DNA of 64,000 nucleotides from Pseudofabraea citricarpa (taxonomy: Eukaryota; Ascomycota; Leotiomycetes; Helotiales; Dermateaceae): NCBI GenBank assembly GCA_029641185.1, contig JAPWGK010000011.1, positions 248,001-312,000 of the forward strand, written 5' to 3'. Below, one piece after another: positions 43,981 to 55,763 of the stretch (within the stretch, counting starts at the first letter, position 1; each line of letters opens with the position of its first letter). Position numbers and translations under genes: made by a program. The notes under the pieces were generated by a model. That model was given only the letters and a program-made list of their open reading frames with translations. It made no database searches and had not been told where the DNA came from.

Positions 43981-45246
43981 TTTTGTTGGTCGTTGTTGGT
44001 TGGTGGTGGTTTATGTGTTTTTGGGTTCTGTGGATGTAGAGAGTGTTATTTCGAGGATTGATTTTGTTGTGTTTTATTTTGCTTGGAAGTAGGTAGAGCG
44101 GATTTTGTTTGTTTTGATCTGCAGATTGCAGGAAGGGGAAGTGAATTTGGGGAAAGAGGATAGGATAGGGTAGGGTAGGGTACGAATACCAGGTTTACTA
44201 CCAGGTCAGGGAAGGACCTCGAACCTCGAGGGGCAGGATGAGGATGAGGATGAGGTCATATGCACTCTTGTGCTTAGCGACAGGGATTGGGAAAGGTAGA
44301 CGGCAGATAAGATAGAGAGATAGCAAACACGTACCTTATCGGTTTTGTTTGTGGTTTTGTTTCTGACTGCTGATGCTGAATCACAATGAGTTGTCTCAAA
44401 TCTCGATCGGACCCCAAGCTCTTATAGCTGTTCAGTAACACAGCAACACGAGATCTTTCTGAGGGGTAGGCTCCCCTTAGCTAACCAAGGAGGCAAGTCA
44501 GCTCACATTCCTGGCTAAAGCTTCCGTTCTTGCGTGCTGGGTCGCTGGCGTCGTCCGTACTTGTGACGTGTGGCTCTCGCTTGCCCGCCAAGGACGGGGA
44601 TCCCTTGAGCTATCTTGCTAGCGCGGGGTACGGAAGCGAACTTGGTGGGGTCGCTTATCTGTTTCTCGGTTGACTGATCGCTTTTTGGTTTTTCGGTTTG
44701 TTTCTACATCTTGCTTTCGCCATCCTTATTTGAAATCAACCATTCTCTATCTCCCAGTAATCGAGTCTTGCTCAGTCCAAACTGTTATCCCACTTATCAT
44801 GTTTTGATCAACATCACAATGGCTTCAGTCACGCACGCCGCATCAACGACCCTCTACACTGAGTGACCAACACCGTTTGTTTACTTCCATCGCAATCAAG
44901 CAAATACGGTGGCCAAGGACCATACCGATCTATGTTTGGGGTTGTTCAATTAAGCTACATACAGGAATGTATTAACTGAAGCAATCTGCTGGCGATTATA
45001 CACCAGACAACGTTCTCTCGATCAATCCAACAACGACACTCCTCTACCGTTGAACGCTATTCAGTCTCTACCATCAACCGTGTCCGAGGCGGAAACAAAA
45101 ACAGACACCTCGCTATGCATCTGGGTATGAAAGAGACAATGATTAAAGAAAACACAAGTTTATGAGAGCAGCAGCCGTTTCCAACATGATAATGCGTAAT
45201 GCGTCAGGGTAAGCATGTCAAAAGGTTGACTCGACGAAGCTTCCAA
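43981..45246. other. Spacer between two minus-strand genes
   Basis: It contains the leader and promoter of the small disordered protein and the 3' end of the FHA gene. GGGTA units lie at about 44165-44183 and GATGAG units at about 44229-44251. No gene was supported. Confidence 0.6.
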
Positions 45247-46840
45247 TCAAGGAGTTCTGGGTCTCTTCCAGTAGTATTGCTACAGGAATGTCAGTAACGC
45301 ACATCTCAATCCAGTTGAGCAGAAGACATACCTTGTGCTGCTTGCGACAGGTTCTCAGACTTGGCTTTCGAAGGCCATCGACAACAGCTGCTCTTCGCTG
45401 CTCATCTCGATCTTCATCAGGGACGTAGTAGTATTCGCTCTCGAGAGGCTTGCCAGCTGCATCCTTCCCTTCGCGATGAATCTCTCCAATGCATCGAGCA
45501 GCATTGAGCATCTTTCGTAAGTCTTGCTTCGTGAGACCCTTATTTTCTCTGTGTGTCGGGCTAACACCCTTTAGGTCGGCTGGGAGATTGTTCATGATAA
45601 CGGACAATGGGGTCGAAGAGAGGCGAGAGAATGCGAGCTGGTTCACGACATGATTGATGATGGGAACAGCATCAGCCTCATTGGTAGATTCAGAGGTTGT
45701 CCGCGAGATGGACGGGCGACGTCGAACTTCTGGGGAGCCAGCAGTAAAGGACGCCATGCGCGAAGAGAGATTAGCACCAAATGGCCCAAATGAGTGCACG
45801 AAAGGGTCGTTTTCTTCATCGGGATCTTCGTCTTCAGGTTCGCTAAGGTCACTAAGTGGGCTATCACAGAGACCAGATGGCTTCGATACGGATTGAGGCG
45901 AAGCTCGAGGGAGTTCTACCTCTTCTTCCTCCACTACTTCCTCATCTGGAGAGTTTTCGTCTTCGTAAACTTGAACGAACGTCTCTTCTCCACCGTCAGA
46001 TATCAAATCCGAGATACTTGTTGCAAGTGTAGGAAGACCCGCAGGAGTAGGTGAAACTGGGGAACGGATTCGGTGTTGCTCGCGTCGAATAGGACTGGAT
46101 TGGATCAATTGACCACGAGAAGTAACGGCCCGGGCCCTGGGTGAATTATCGTCATCCCATCCTGAATCTTCAGCATGAGCAGAGACAGAACCCTTGCCAT
46201 CATTTCTTGGCCAACCAAGCAGAACCCGAGCCTCTTGCACGTCCAACATGATCTCTGCGTTCTCTGTTTCTGAAGTAAAGCTGTCGCCCTTGGCCAACTC
46301 CCAGGTTCGGCCCTGGCAGTGTAGCTTTGCTCCATTCCAACCATTGCATATAATTTCGACCTTATTCGGCTCCAAGGGCACGGTTGCAGCTATATACCGA
46401 GCTTTGACGTGGACGCGTGAGATGAGACGGTTTGCGGATAGTTGGTAATGCGACGAGTTGCTGGATCTGCCCATCAATAAGTCGGAACCATCCTCAGGTA
46501 GAATGACTAGGGGTACGGAGGAAAGTGGTGCTCTCTCGGTGATCGATTGACTTCGTTCGAGGCCGGATCGTCGTCGATGCTCCACAGGATGAACTCTTAG
46601 TGGGGAAGACGAGAGGATGCCCGTTGTTGAAGTGGGAATTGGCGTGGGGTACTTTTCGTATGCTGCCTCACGTCCGAAGGGAGGAGAGCGTGCTCGTCTC
46701 TTGGAAGGGCGAGGATAGCCCGGAGAAGAGGACAATGGCTCAAAGGCTGGAAGTAGTGTCGGCGCTGGTCGCTTGACGCCCGCAGTTGTCGAGGGCAGAG
46801 TTGGCAAGGTGTTCATCTTGCTTGGTGATGAGTCCATCAT
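45247..46840 (-). CDS. FHA-domain protein, Plm2/Tos4 type
   Basis: FHA domains bind phosphothreonine. Plm2 and Tos4 are chromatin-associated proteins of S phase and the replication checkpoint in yeast. The two exons are 46840..45332 and 45279..45247, with a 52-nt intron (GTATGT donor, TACTGAC branch site, TAG acceptor). The protein is 513 residues. The short last exon encodes QYYWKRPRTP, an aromatic/basic end that fits the family. Without splicing the frame would instead run on into a hydrophobic tail. The FHA core (about residues 110-210) shows LMGRSSNSSHYQL, ISRVHVKA and NGWNGAKLHCQGR, so the Arg, Ser and Asn-Gly ligand positions are kept. A Ser/Pro-rich N-terminus, an acidic middle and a conserved helical block (GLTKQDLRKMLNAARCIGEI) complete it. 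An ACGCGT box lies 81 bp upstream. Confidence 0.88.
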
Positions 46841-48144
46841 GGCAGGTTTCGTCCAGCTCTTATGTGCTGGAAATCTTTTCTTTGTGGCCCACTATGCAGC
46901 AGATCGCGTACCCGCGTACTACGCGTGAGATCGAAACCGCGTCCACCACAGATGTTGCGTAGTTGCAGTGGTGAAATGGTTTGGTTGTTTGAATGTGTTA
47001 GATCGAATGTAGAATAAGTGAAAGTCTTCAAGACGGGAATGAATGTTTTGGGTTCGGGTGGCCTCAATTGTGGTCGTCCAAAGGTTCAGAAGGTGCCCAG
47101 CAGTAGAAATACCTTTGAGAGTGGATACAGGCCAACGCGCCAAGCCTCAGCCCATTAGCGCGTGCTGGCACAACTCCAGCATAAATCGGACTTTCCAGAC
47201 GAGAGATATGATCCATGTGCATGCAGATGTCCCGTAGAATTGGGATTTCTTTGCTTTTTGCCCATTGTTTTTCTTTTCCCTTGTAGTCACTGTAAGAGCC
47301 TCAATATTCCCATTAAATTCACGCATGTCTTCTATTGTTCTCTGCGCTTTTGCATAGTCCTCCGGCTCAGCACCGCATGCTCGCTCGGCTCTCTGGTGGA
47401 GGATCGCGAATCCAACACGTCCAGCCTCTCGTTTTCATAACGCTAAGGCGGTATCAGCACATAAAATTACGCGCTACTGAGACACGACTGGTCTCGTACA
47501 GAGGCCCGGTGTCCTTTTCGCTTTTGTGCGGCCTCCTACAGTAGTCTCTCTCGTCTCTAGACCCGTCGACTGCATGCAGACTCATAGCCATTACCAAGCC
47601 ACTCCATCCACTGCAGCCTGTGACAAGACTTCACAAAAAAGCAAGAATTGCGTCGGCTGGGCAGCGGTGTGACCTTGATTCTGCGTGAATCAAAAGAACT
47701 CTCCACTCAACTCAATTGTGAAAGACGCGACTTGGACGTCTTGTTATCGATCTAGACAGAAAGCTATGCGGGGAAGAGACAACAATGGTTCGTCTCGCTT
47801 TCTCACAAGCTCAAATCTAGCAAATCTATCGACAACTTTATTTGCTCTGTATCTTAGCAGTCCCATAGAAAATCACTCAAAATCGCAATCATATCCCAAA
47901 CTCAGAAATCAATGAACTCTGAGAGCAAACTATTCCATCTTGTGACGAACTCATTCACATTACACACGTGATACCGGAACGGATTAACCAATGCGCCGGA
48001 TAAATTTCAAAAAAATTATCCTCGATAAGAAAAAGTTGAGATCGCAAAGACGAGCTCGGTCTGACAGCCAATTCTTCCACGCAACCCACCGAGCCAATTG
48101 TTGTTAGAATCATATAGACAGGAATCATTAGTTAATAGGGAGCC
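46841..48144. other. Divergent spacer, FHA gene / Cic1-Utp30 homologue
   Basis: A 1.3-kb spacer between two outward-reading genes. It contains the ACGCGT site listed separately and a CCAAT-like AACCAATG near 47986. Short ORFs show no product. Confidence 0.6.
46921..46926. promoter_or_regulatory. MCB-type box ACGCGT upstream of the FHA gene
   Basis: The palindrome ACGCGT lies 81 bp before the start codon in a CG-rich cluster (CGCGTACCCGCGTACTACGCGT). ACGCGT is the binding site of the G1/S factor MBF, and yeast TOS4 and PLM2 are known G1/S-regulated genes, so the position is sensible. A chance match is possible. Confidence 0.5.
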
Positions 48145-49388
48145 ATGGCACCTTCATCAACTGCGCTGAGCACCAAGGTCGAGGGTGGATCGCCATATCA
48201 GCTCAATGCAGACCAGGTATTAAATCTCAAAGCTTCTATGCGGCCCTCTTTTGTATACTAATACCTTTCAAGATTCTCAAAGCCTCGAGCGCTCTACTAA
48301 AGCATGTCAAAATTGCAGAGACCAGCAAATCTGAAGCTGCCCCAAAGAAGAACCTTCTTGCGGATGAGGACGACGAAACTCCCTCCCTCAATGAAACGCC
48401 CATCTGGCTCACCTTGACCACCAAGAAGCACATTGTGGATGCTAAGCGATTGAAGCCTGCAAAGATTGTTCTTCCTCACCCTATCAATGTTTCCTCTTCC
48501 GCCACGATCTGCTTGATTACCGCCGACCCTCAGCGCACTTACAAGGACATTGTCGCATCCCCCGCCTTCCCCGCCGAACTGGCTGCCAGAATTACGCGTG
48601 TCATTGATGTTGGAAAGGTCAAGACCAAGTACAAGCAGTACGAAGCTCAGAGACAGTTATTAGCAGAACACGACATGTTTTTGGCTGATGATCGTATCAT
48701 CACCCTGCTACCAAAAGCGCTAGGAAAGACATTTTACAAGAGCAGCGCCAAAAGACCAATTCCAATCTCGCTTCAAGCACCAGCACCAAGGACTGATGGC
48801 AAGAGGATAGCTCGCGCTAAAGGAGATGGGGTCCAAAAGGCGGCAGAGCCAAAAGCAATCGCTGCTGAGATCGAGAAGGCTCTTCAATGCGCTCTTGTGC
48901 ATTTGAGTCCCTCCACACATACTGCGGTAAAGGTCGGGGTTGCTGGTATGGAAGCTTCGCAACTGGCCGAGAACGTGGAAGCTGTTGCCAATGCCTTGAT
49001 TGAGAAGCATGTACCAAAGAAATGGAGAGGAGTTCGAGGCCTTCATCTTAAAGGCCCGGAATCAGCAGCATTGCCCATCTGGTTGGCCGATGAGCTGTGG
49101 ACTGATGAGGCGGATGTTTTGGAAGATGGAAGCGAAGAGGCCAAGAAGATCGAGGCACAAAGCGCCAATGTTGGAAAGAAGAGAAAGGCCATCGAGGCCG
49201 CACCAAGTGGGAAAAAGGAAGAATCCAAGAAGGCCAAGCTCGTAGAGAGCAATGATGATAAGTTGGACCAGGAAATCGCAGCCCGCAAGGAGAAGCTGAA
49301 GAAGCAGAAGGCCGAGGCGTCCAAGGCTGTGGAAGATGAGGTGCCCAAGGCGTCGAAGAAGAAGAGCAAGAAGGTGGCTGCTGCATAA
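48145..49388 (+). CDS. Ribosomal L1-domain ribosome-assembly factor (Cic1/Utp30 type)
   Basis: Proteins of this group bind pre-rRNA through an L1-like fold and act in nucleolar 60S (Cic1/Nsa3) or 90S (Utp30) assembly. Exon 1 is 48145..48216 (24 codons). The 56-nt intron is 48217..48272 (GTATTA donor, TACTAAT branch site, AAG acceptor) and exon 2 is 48273..49388, giving 395 residues. The N-terminus GGSPYQLNADQILKASSALL is split by the intron and restored by it. The L1 fold spans about 60-290, including TPIWLTLTTKKHIVD, LKPAKIVLPHP and the strand KVGVAGMEASQLAENVEA. The C-terminal 90 residues are Lys/Glu-rich with KKRK- and KKSKK-type nuclear signals. I cannot separate Cic1 from Utp30 with confidence by reading alone. 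Confidence 0.88.
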
Positions 49389-50060
49389 TTATGTCTAATT
49401 CACCAGCAGGAGTTGCATTGGGGCAGGCGTTCTCTGGAGTTCTGAAGGGCTGGTAAAACTTTGTAGAAACCAAATTTAAATGTTATAAGTGGCACACACA
49501 ACCCCGACCTTTCGCTTTGTTTCGGCGCAACATGAGGATATACTCAGTCCGCAGTGACGTTTCCATTTCCCAGGAATTCAGTCGTGATTAACGCTGCATA
49601 ACTTTAGCATGTGACGATCAGTGGCTGGCGCAACTTGGATACAGTAGCGCCCCATGACGTCTCGCAGTCTCACAGCTTTTGCAGGCCAGACCAAGGCACA
49701 CGAGTTCCCCCAGCAGACTCAAGAAGTCCACCCAAGCAAAAAGAGACTCTGGATCTTCCCCATATTTCGGATTACGTCGTGAAGCAGAGAACAGATTGCA
49801 ATTGACTCTGACCGCTCCCGGTGAGTGAAATGCACTGCACAAGTCAGTTTGTAGCTGTCAGAACTTCGCTAAAATGACCTCACCCAGACCAGATTTCCCA
49901 GCCTCTCCTCTCTTCCCTTAGCGCGCTGCCGCAACTTCGCACATACTCACTTGTACACACGACCACCACCAGAACCTGAACCTGAACCCTCCACTCTCCA
50001 GACATCGCAACTCAACAGTCCTCATTACTCGACATCCACGCCCTGCACACATCATCCGCA
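49389..50060. other. Spacer between two plus-strand genes
   Basis: It contains the 3' end of the L1-domain gene and the POM33 promoter. The last 120 bases before POM33 are C/A-rich (for example CGACCACCACCAGAACCTGAAC), typical of a fungal leader. No other feature was seen. Confidence 0.65.
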
Positions 50061-51230
50061 ATGGCCCCTCCACCTTCAGCTTCTATGCCACTCACGCAGC
50101 GACTGCAGACTCTAGCTACCACCCTCCAATGTAAGCCAACGTGTTCATGTCCGCTTGCCTGCATATTCTAACATGCCAAACAGTCGCGTGGTTCGTCGGG
50201 TATGTAAACACTGTTCTCTTCAGGCCTCTCAAGACCCTCAAGACCCTCATGGTCATCGCCGCATCCAACAACCTGTGGCGCGTGGAGCTTGGGCGGTATC
50301 TGGTTTCCCACAGACATCATCCCAGCTCGGTCATTAGCTCCCTTGCTACATGTCATGAAATCAGGGTCCCTCGAGAATTATACTGACCACAATCTCACAG
50401 ACACCTGACTCTCTTGCTCTGCCTCTCCCGTTACGGGTTATCGTACATAACCTTCAACTATTACTCCAGATGGGCTCAGTTCACTTACCGTACTGCCTTT
50501 GTTTCAGCTGCGGCAACGTATGGTATTGTGGTCTATAAGGCATTCCGTGCTCGCGCAAGATCCGGAAACAAGGCACAGGGTGGCGCTCTTGCTCTTGCCG
50601 CTGACGAGAATGTTCAATATCTAGGTAAGTGTCCTTATCAGGATGTTGGGCCAAGGGATAATAGCTAACTTGCGGATAGCTATGGCCCTCGTCTGGCTTT
50701 TCTCCCCTCAGCATCCTCTTGCTCTTCTCCCATTCGGCGTTTACTCGATCTTCCACGTCGCTACCTACACTCGCACAAATCTCATCCCCACTTTCCAGCC
50801 ACCTCAGCAGATTGCAGCAGCTGCTGGCGCATCTCCCTCCTCTAAGCCAACTTATAAGCCAAATGCTATCGCTGATACCATTGGCAAGTTCGTCAAGGAG
50901 TACTATGATGCTTCTATGGGACTTGTCGCCATTCTTGAGATCCTTCTCTGGGGCAGAATTTTCCTCTCCGCTATCACTTTCCAAAAGGGATCTTGGATCT
51001 TGATCGCCTTGTACACTGCTTTCCTCCGCGCCAGATTTGCCCAGAGCAGCTTTGTTCAGGGTCAATTCAGAGAACTTGAGGCCAGAATCGATGCCCTTGT
51101 CAGCAACCAGTCTACCCCACCAGCGGCTCGCGGCGTCTGGGACAATGTCAAGGCAGGTGCCAGATCATTCCACGATGCCTCTGACATTGGCAAGTACGTT
51201 GGAGGTGCTCCAGCAAAGAAGACCACATAA
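50061..51230 (+). CDS. POM33: Pom33/TMEM33-family nuclear pore and ER membrane protein
   Basis: Pom33 (Tts1 in fission yeast, TMEM33 in animals) sits in the ER and nuclear envelope and helps place nuclear pores. The four exons are 50061..50130, 50184..50199, 50401..50624 and 50680..51230. Introns are 53, 201 and 55 nt and the protein is 286 residues. The second exon is only 16 nt (T/TCGCGTGGTTCGTCGG) and phases on both sides require it. It gives QFAWFVGHLTLLL, matching the family's first membrane segment. Further segments include YGLSYITFNYYSRWA, MALVWLFSPQHPLALLPFGVYSIFHV and GLVAILEILLWGRIF. The C-terminal helix RFAQSSFVQGQFRELEARID is amphipathic and typical of the family. The tail ends GGAPAKKTT. 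Confidence 0.93.
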
Positions 51231-53401
51231 ACGTTGACTTCTTTATGTGACTAACTTGAATGCAATTCTCTCTGGATGTGTAGGTGAAGCACAGAAGGGA
51301 CTATGGGAAGAGGCATGAAAAAGAAGATAATTGGGCATGGATTCAGAAGTGGAAAAGCCATGAATAGGTGCAGAGGTTATGAGACATCGTCTGAAGCGAT
51401 CTGAGTTCCATTCTCTGGGGATGATGACGGAGGCATGATGGGCTGGATGTATAACGTAGTGTTTGGGCAGCTTTTTTATCATGGCTGCTGGTTCTCTTTT
51501 TGCGGTATTCTTCTGCTACTGCTGCTTTTAGTAAATGAACGACAGATACATATTTAGGAATATGCCCTAGGGCTACTCTATTGGTTAGCCTAAGTGTATC
51601 GCGAACTTCCTCCTTATAGTGCTCGAAATTGGAACTGCTGCGCAAGTGTTAAGTAGCATTCAATGCATACTGAACTATGCATCCTTTTCTCGCCAGCTTT
51701 ATTTACACTTGCCAACTCAAACTGAGAATAACACGTCAATTGCTTCAAGGCTGCTGGTATATCCTCTTTTATCACGCACAACTTCAAACTCCATTGAACG
51801 ACCTGTTTCCCATTCGATATCCTTTTTTTTTTTTTTTGCTTTTTTAGACCTTGCAATGATTTTGTTGTTATAGATATAGCTTTAGGTTCTATATCCATAA
51901 CAACGCGAACTATTAATACTGCCTCGGCTGGGTTTTACAAGGGTGGACGTTGCTTCGTGATGATATCTTACTATAATATTAGCTGAATCGAGTTGATTGA
52001 CAGGATAACATGTGGTTCGAATGGTTTTAAGTGAATCCTGACTCTTGGTTTTTGATTGCAATAGAAGATTATAAAGAGTTCAGGCCTTCTTCGTATCTTC
52101 GAGTTAAAATATCGTCGTTTTCTTTTCTTTTCTTTTCTTTTCTTTTCTATTAATCAATTGTTAGATTATAAGTTCGAGGATTTTTAGAAGCTCACGTCCT
52201 TACCTCGCTATTTATTTGCCAGCTGCAGAGAATTTTTTAGATCAGAGAAGCGTCAAGCCATGTCGTTCGTTACATGACCATGTTGCACTCAGCCCGTCCT
52301 ACTCGGGTTATTTATCGGAGCAGCACGAGACATATTTCCTGTACGGTACACGAACGGATCCATTACAGGAACTCAAACCCTGCCTCGGCTGGACACATAG
52401 TGGCCATGAAAATTTTTGGCTGGCTGAAAAAGAGGCTTGGTGCCGAGAGGGAGGCTGGCTTGGCAGCCCGTCCGCACCAGCTTAGCCGACGTGGCGGATG
52501 CTACCCCAGATTTATCACGTCCTTTCCGGGGAGGTTCATGTCCGTATCTCGCTGTCTTGACATCTAAAATCTATGATGTTGCTGCATAGAGTTCTGTTTT
52601 CATCAAGATTTGGGCAAGGAAGCTTTGACACTAATAGGCACTGAGGATCAGCTCTGTACGTCGGGTCGTCTCGAACCACTACCTTTCGGAGATGATCACT
52701 AGTGTGAAGCTAACTGTTCAGCTTGGGCTGGACGTTTACTTTTAGAGTAGGCTGGACCTACTGCCGTCCCTTAGTTCAACTTCCTATTGTGCGGCTGATA
52801 AGCCTCTTCTATTGTATCTCTCTTTTTGGCTGGAGCCACGTTTCGGGCGTTCAAAGCCTCCTACCTAGGTGTCTCTTCTGGCTAACAAAATTTTCACTGA
52901 AAACGTTAATAGGAGAACAACGACCTTCTTGGAGAGCTTCGGGTATGAGGTAGTTGTATTTCTGTTACGTACACTGGCATCAAATATGACTTTTTTGCTC
53001 GCTGAAAGTCAAATTCTACAACTGTTGATCGTATCCCAAGAGGACTTGTGGAATCATATTGGATGAAAATCCTCCTTGGTGTCGGGACAGTGTTGTGTAT
53101 AGTAAATCGCTACGCGAGCGTGGGCGTCGCTTGACAATTTCCACCATTTACCTGAACACCTTCAAGGACTAAGTTAGCGAAGCCTCTCGTGGTTTTTGCT
53201 CACCTGGGCACTTCTCCACGGATCTAAAAATGCTCAGCCTGGATTTATTATAGACGTCCTCGAAGTATAAGTACAGTCGTTCTTGCAGCATTTCTGTATC
53301 TCTCTGCACGCTCGCATCACTCTTCGTCTTTTCTCACTCTCTTAATAACTTGCACACTTGTTTTAACCACCACTCTCGTTTTACCTTTAGACGTTATCAA
53401 G
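51231..53401. other. AT-rich gene-free spacer
   Basis: The spacer is 2.2 kb, with a 15-T run at 51823-51837 and a TTTTC microsatellite at 52117-52147. ORFs of 60-100 codons lie on both strands without motifs or splice logic. The last 120 bases form the promoter and leader of the secreted protein. Confidence 0.55.
52117..52147. repeat. TTTTC pentanucleotide microsatellite
   Basis: About six tandem TTTTC units in a gene-free spacer. Confidence 0.85.
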
Positions 53402-54530
53402 ATGCATTTCTTCAGTCTCATTGCTGCTGCTTCGGTAGTCATTCCAGTGCTTGCAAGCCCTCTTGCTCAATCACCAAAGGACGCTCCAACTCGTGAGGAA
53501 GTCTGGAAATCTCTGCAGCAGAGAGATGTAGCTTCTGTTAGTATTTCAAGGCCCTACCCTGCTAATAGAGCTACTAACGATCGTTGAAGTGTAACCATGA
53601 TAATCTATACCGCATCTTCCTCGATAATCGGTACAAAGCCAGCGCCAGTGTTTTCTGCAGTGCATATATCGGGAAAACAACTACAGCCACCGTCTCGACG
53701 ATTGCAACGACTCTTACGACCACGACGACCTCTGCTACTGTTGCCACCATTACCGAGACCGTCAAGTAAGTTACTCGTCGTAGTAGTCTTTCATGCCTAC
53801 ATAAACCATGTTTCTATTGCTTACAAGATAAAATTTTAGGACGACCACTACTACTAATATCCCGCTGGAAACTATCACCTCCACTGAAACCATCTATCAA
53901 AAACGTGCCGCTGGAGATGCTACTCCTACTCCTCCTGGTCCCGCTGCAACGTATCCCGCATCTCGCCTGAGCAGTGCATGCTCTTGCTTGGTCACACCTG
54001 GAGCAAGCACCGTAACCACTACAGCAACAGGCAAAGCAACAGTCACGAGCGTTGTACGTTCCTCCATCTCTATTTTTCCGACACATCAGCTAACCAGATC
54101 ACAGAGCGTCGTGCAGTTGACAGCTTCCACCACCACCACCGAAGTCGAGACCGTCACAGAGGTAAGTCCCAACAATGAACAATCCCTGAATCTTCAACGT
54201 TCTCTCACTAACAACTCTCTCCAGAATAACCCCGCCAAGGCGACCGCCACGCAGACTCTGAACTTCTGCGACTACACAACCCTCAAGGCCAAGAGCGACA
54301 ACGCCATCTTCCAGGTGCGATGCGGCACCTCGTACACCAACCTGGTCGGAGGCTACCTCCAAACCGTCCCCCAGGCCCAGGCGTGCTTCGATATCTGCGA
54401 TGCCGACTTGGCCTGCCGCACTTTCACCTTCTCGAAGGGCCTGGCTGTTGATAACTGCTATCTTGTGAGAAGGACTGGGGATGGCATCCCTGATGCTAAT
54501 GCTCAGAGCGCCGTCTTTACTGGGTTCTGA
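53402..54530 (+). CDS. Secreted Thr-rich protein with a cysteine-bearing C-terminal domain
   Basis: Probably an extracellular or cell-wall protein. The five exons are 53402..53536, 53590..53765, 53840..54053, 54105..54161 and 54225..54530. Introns are 53, 74, 51 and 63 nt and the protein is 295 residues. The first donor is GTTAGT, a weaker variant, but a perfect TACTAAC branch site and phase support it. The signal peptide is MHFFSLIAAASVVIPVLAS. A Thr-rich middle (TIATTLTTTTTSATVATITE) leads to RLSSACSCLV, a Cys-pair motif common in fungal secreted proteins. Another Thr-rich linker follows. The C-terminal domain (about 210-295) holds CDYTTLKAK, VRCGTSY, ACFDICDADLACRTFTFSKG and NCYLV, a pattern like PAN/apple domains. 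A carbohydrate- or protein-binding role is inferred. Confidence 0.82.
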
Positions 54531-55763
54531 TCTGGCGAACTCTTGATTATTTGGGGGCTGGAACTGCTGTGTGGGAAGGATGGTCTGTTGCGGGTATTAA
54601 TGGTTGATTTCCTTTTTGGCGTGCCTGGAGGGGGGTGATGAGGTGGGGGATTGATTTATGCGGAATGAGAATGTTTTTATGTTTAGTTGACCGTTAAAGC
54701 ATAATGATAATTTGCCTTTTTGGCTTGTTAAACTTGTTCTTGCTTTTTTTCTTCGTCAAGATGGTTTCCAGTTCGGTCCTCGCTTATATTACAATTTAAC
54801 TTCCGTTGCTTGACTTGCCACAGAGTTGTAATATGATCAACAACAGAGGGTTTGCTAGGTTTCCATGACCACTAATACACGATTTGTAAGAAGTACTTAC
54901 GAAATCAGAACAAATTGGTATGAAGATGATTGCAAGGCGATTTAGTAGCCAAAGCCACTTGAGGAACATGAATTTAGCCGAGCTTCGTAACCGGACAATC
55001 CTCCATAAAAACCTTCTTTACTTCGATACTGACTATTTATTGACCTCGTCGATTTATCGTGTTATTATTCTTTGTTCTTATGGTAAATTTAATATCCGGC
55101 TTTGGAACCAGAGCCGACAGCTCATGTCCCCGTCAAGGACAACAGCAAATCTTGATTGAAAGCTGATGTTCGAGATCGAGAGGATTCCATTTGTTCAGTC
55201 ACGTTGCGCACTATATTTCTGTATCATGAGATGCTTCCTATGATACTTTCGAACTGCTTTTTATTCGTTGCAGATGTACCTTCAATGGCTTCTATACTTC
55301 TTGATTCGGCTCTCGTTAGCTAAACTCATGAAATGAGAACCATATATCTACTACCGGGAGCCTGGTTGAATACTGGCCAAATAATTTCTCAGTATAGCGG
55401 TAACTTTACGATCCCCTCTGGCTTCTTGCAACAACTCTTTTCTACGGCAAAATTTTATCCACCAGAGGGGTGAGAGTCTGCGGATTTTAGGAAGCGCAAC
55501 CAAAAACCAAATTGTAAACGTAAAACGTAATATTTCAAGTAACAATCTGTTAGCCTCCTACTCTATTCTAGGGAAGATATCTTCAAATCGGATTCTAAAA
55601 ATGAAGTGGAAGTTTGGAAGAAATGGGGTTTAACTAAAGAACGAGCATCCTTCGAATATGTGCTAATGGGCTTTTGTTGCACATGAGGCGGAATCATAGT
55701 TGAACTATTTACACGAGCATGTTTGGAGCTTAGATCTTGAACTTGTAGCTGCATGAAGAATAA
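54531..55763. other. Convergent spacer, AT-rich
   Basis: A 1.2-kb spacer between the secreted protein and the polytopic membrane protein. Short random ORFs only, no repeat seen. Confidence 0.6.
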
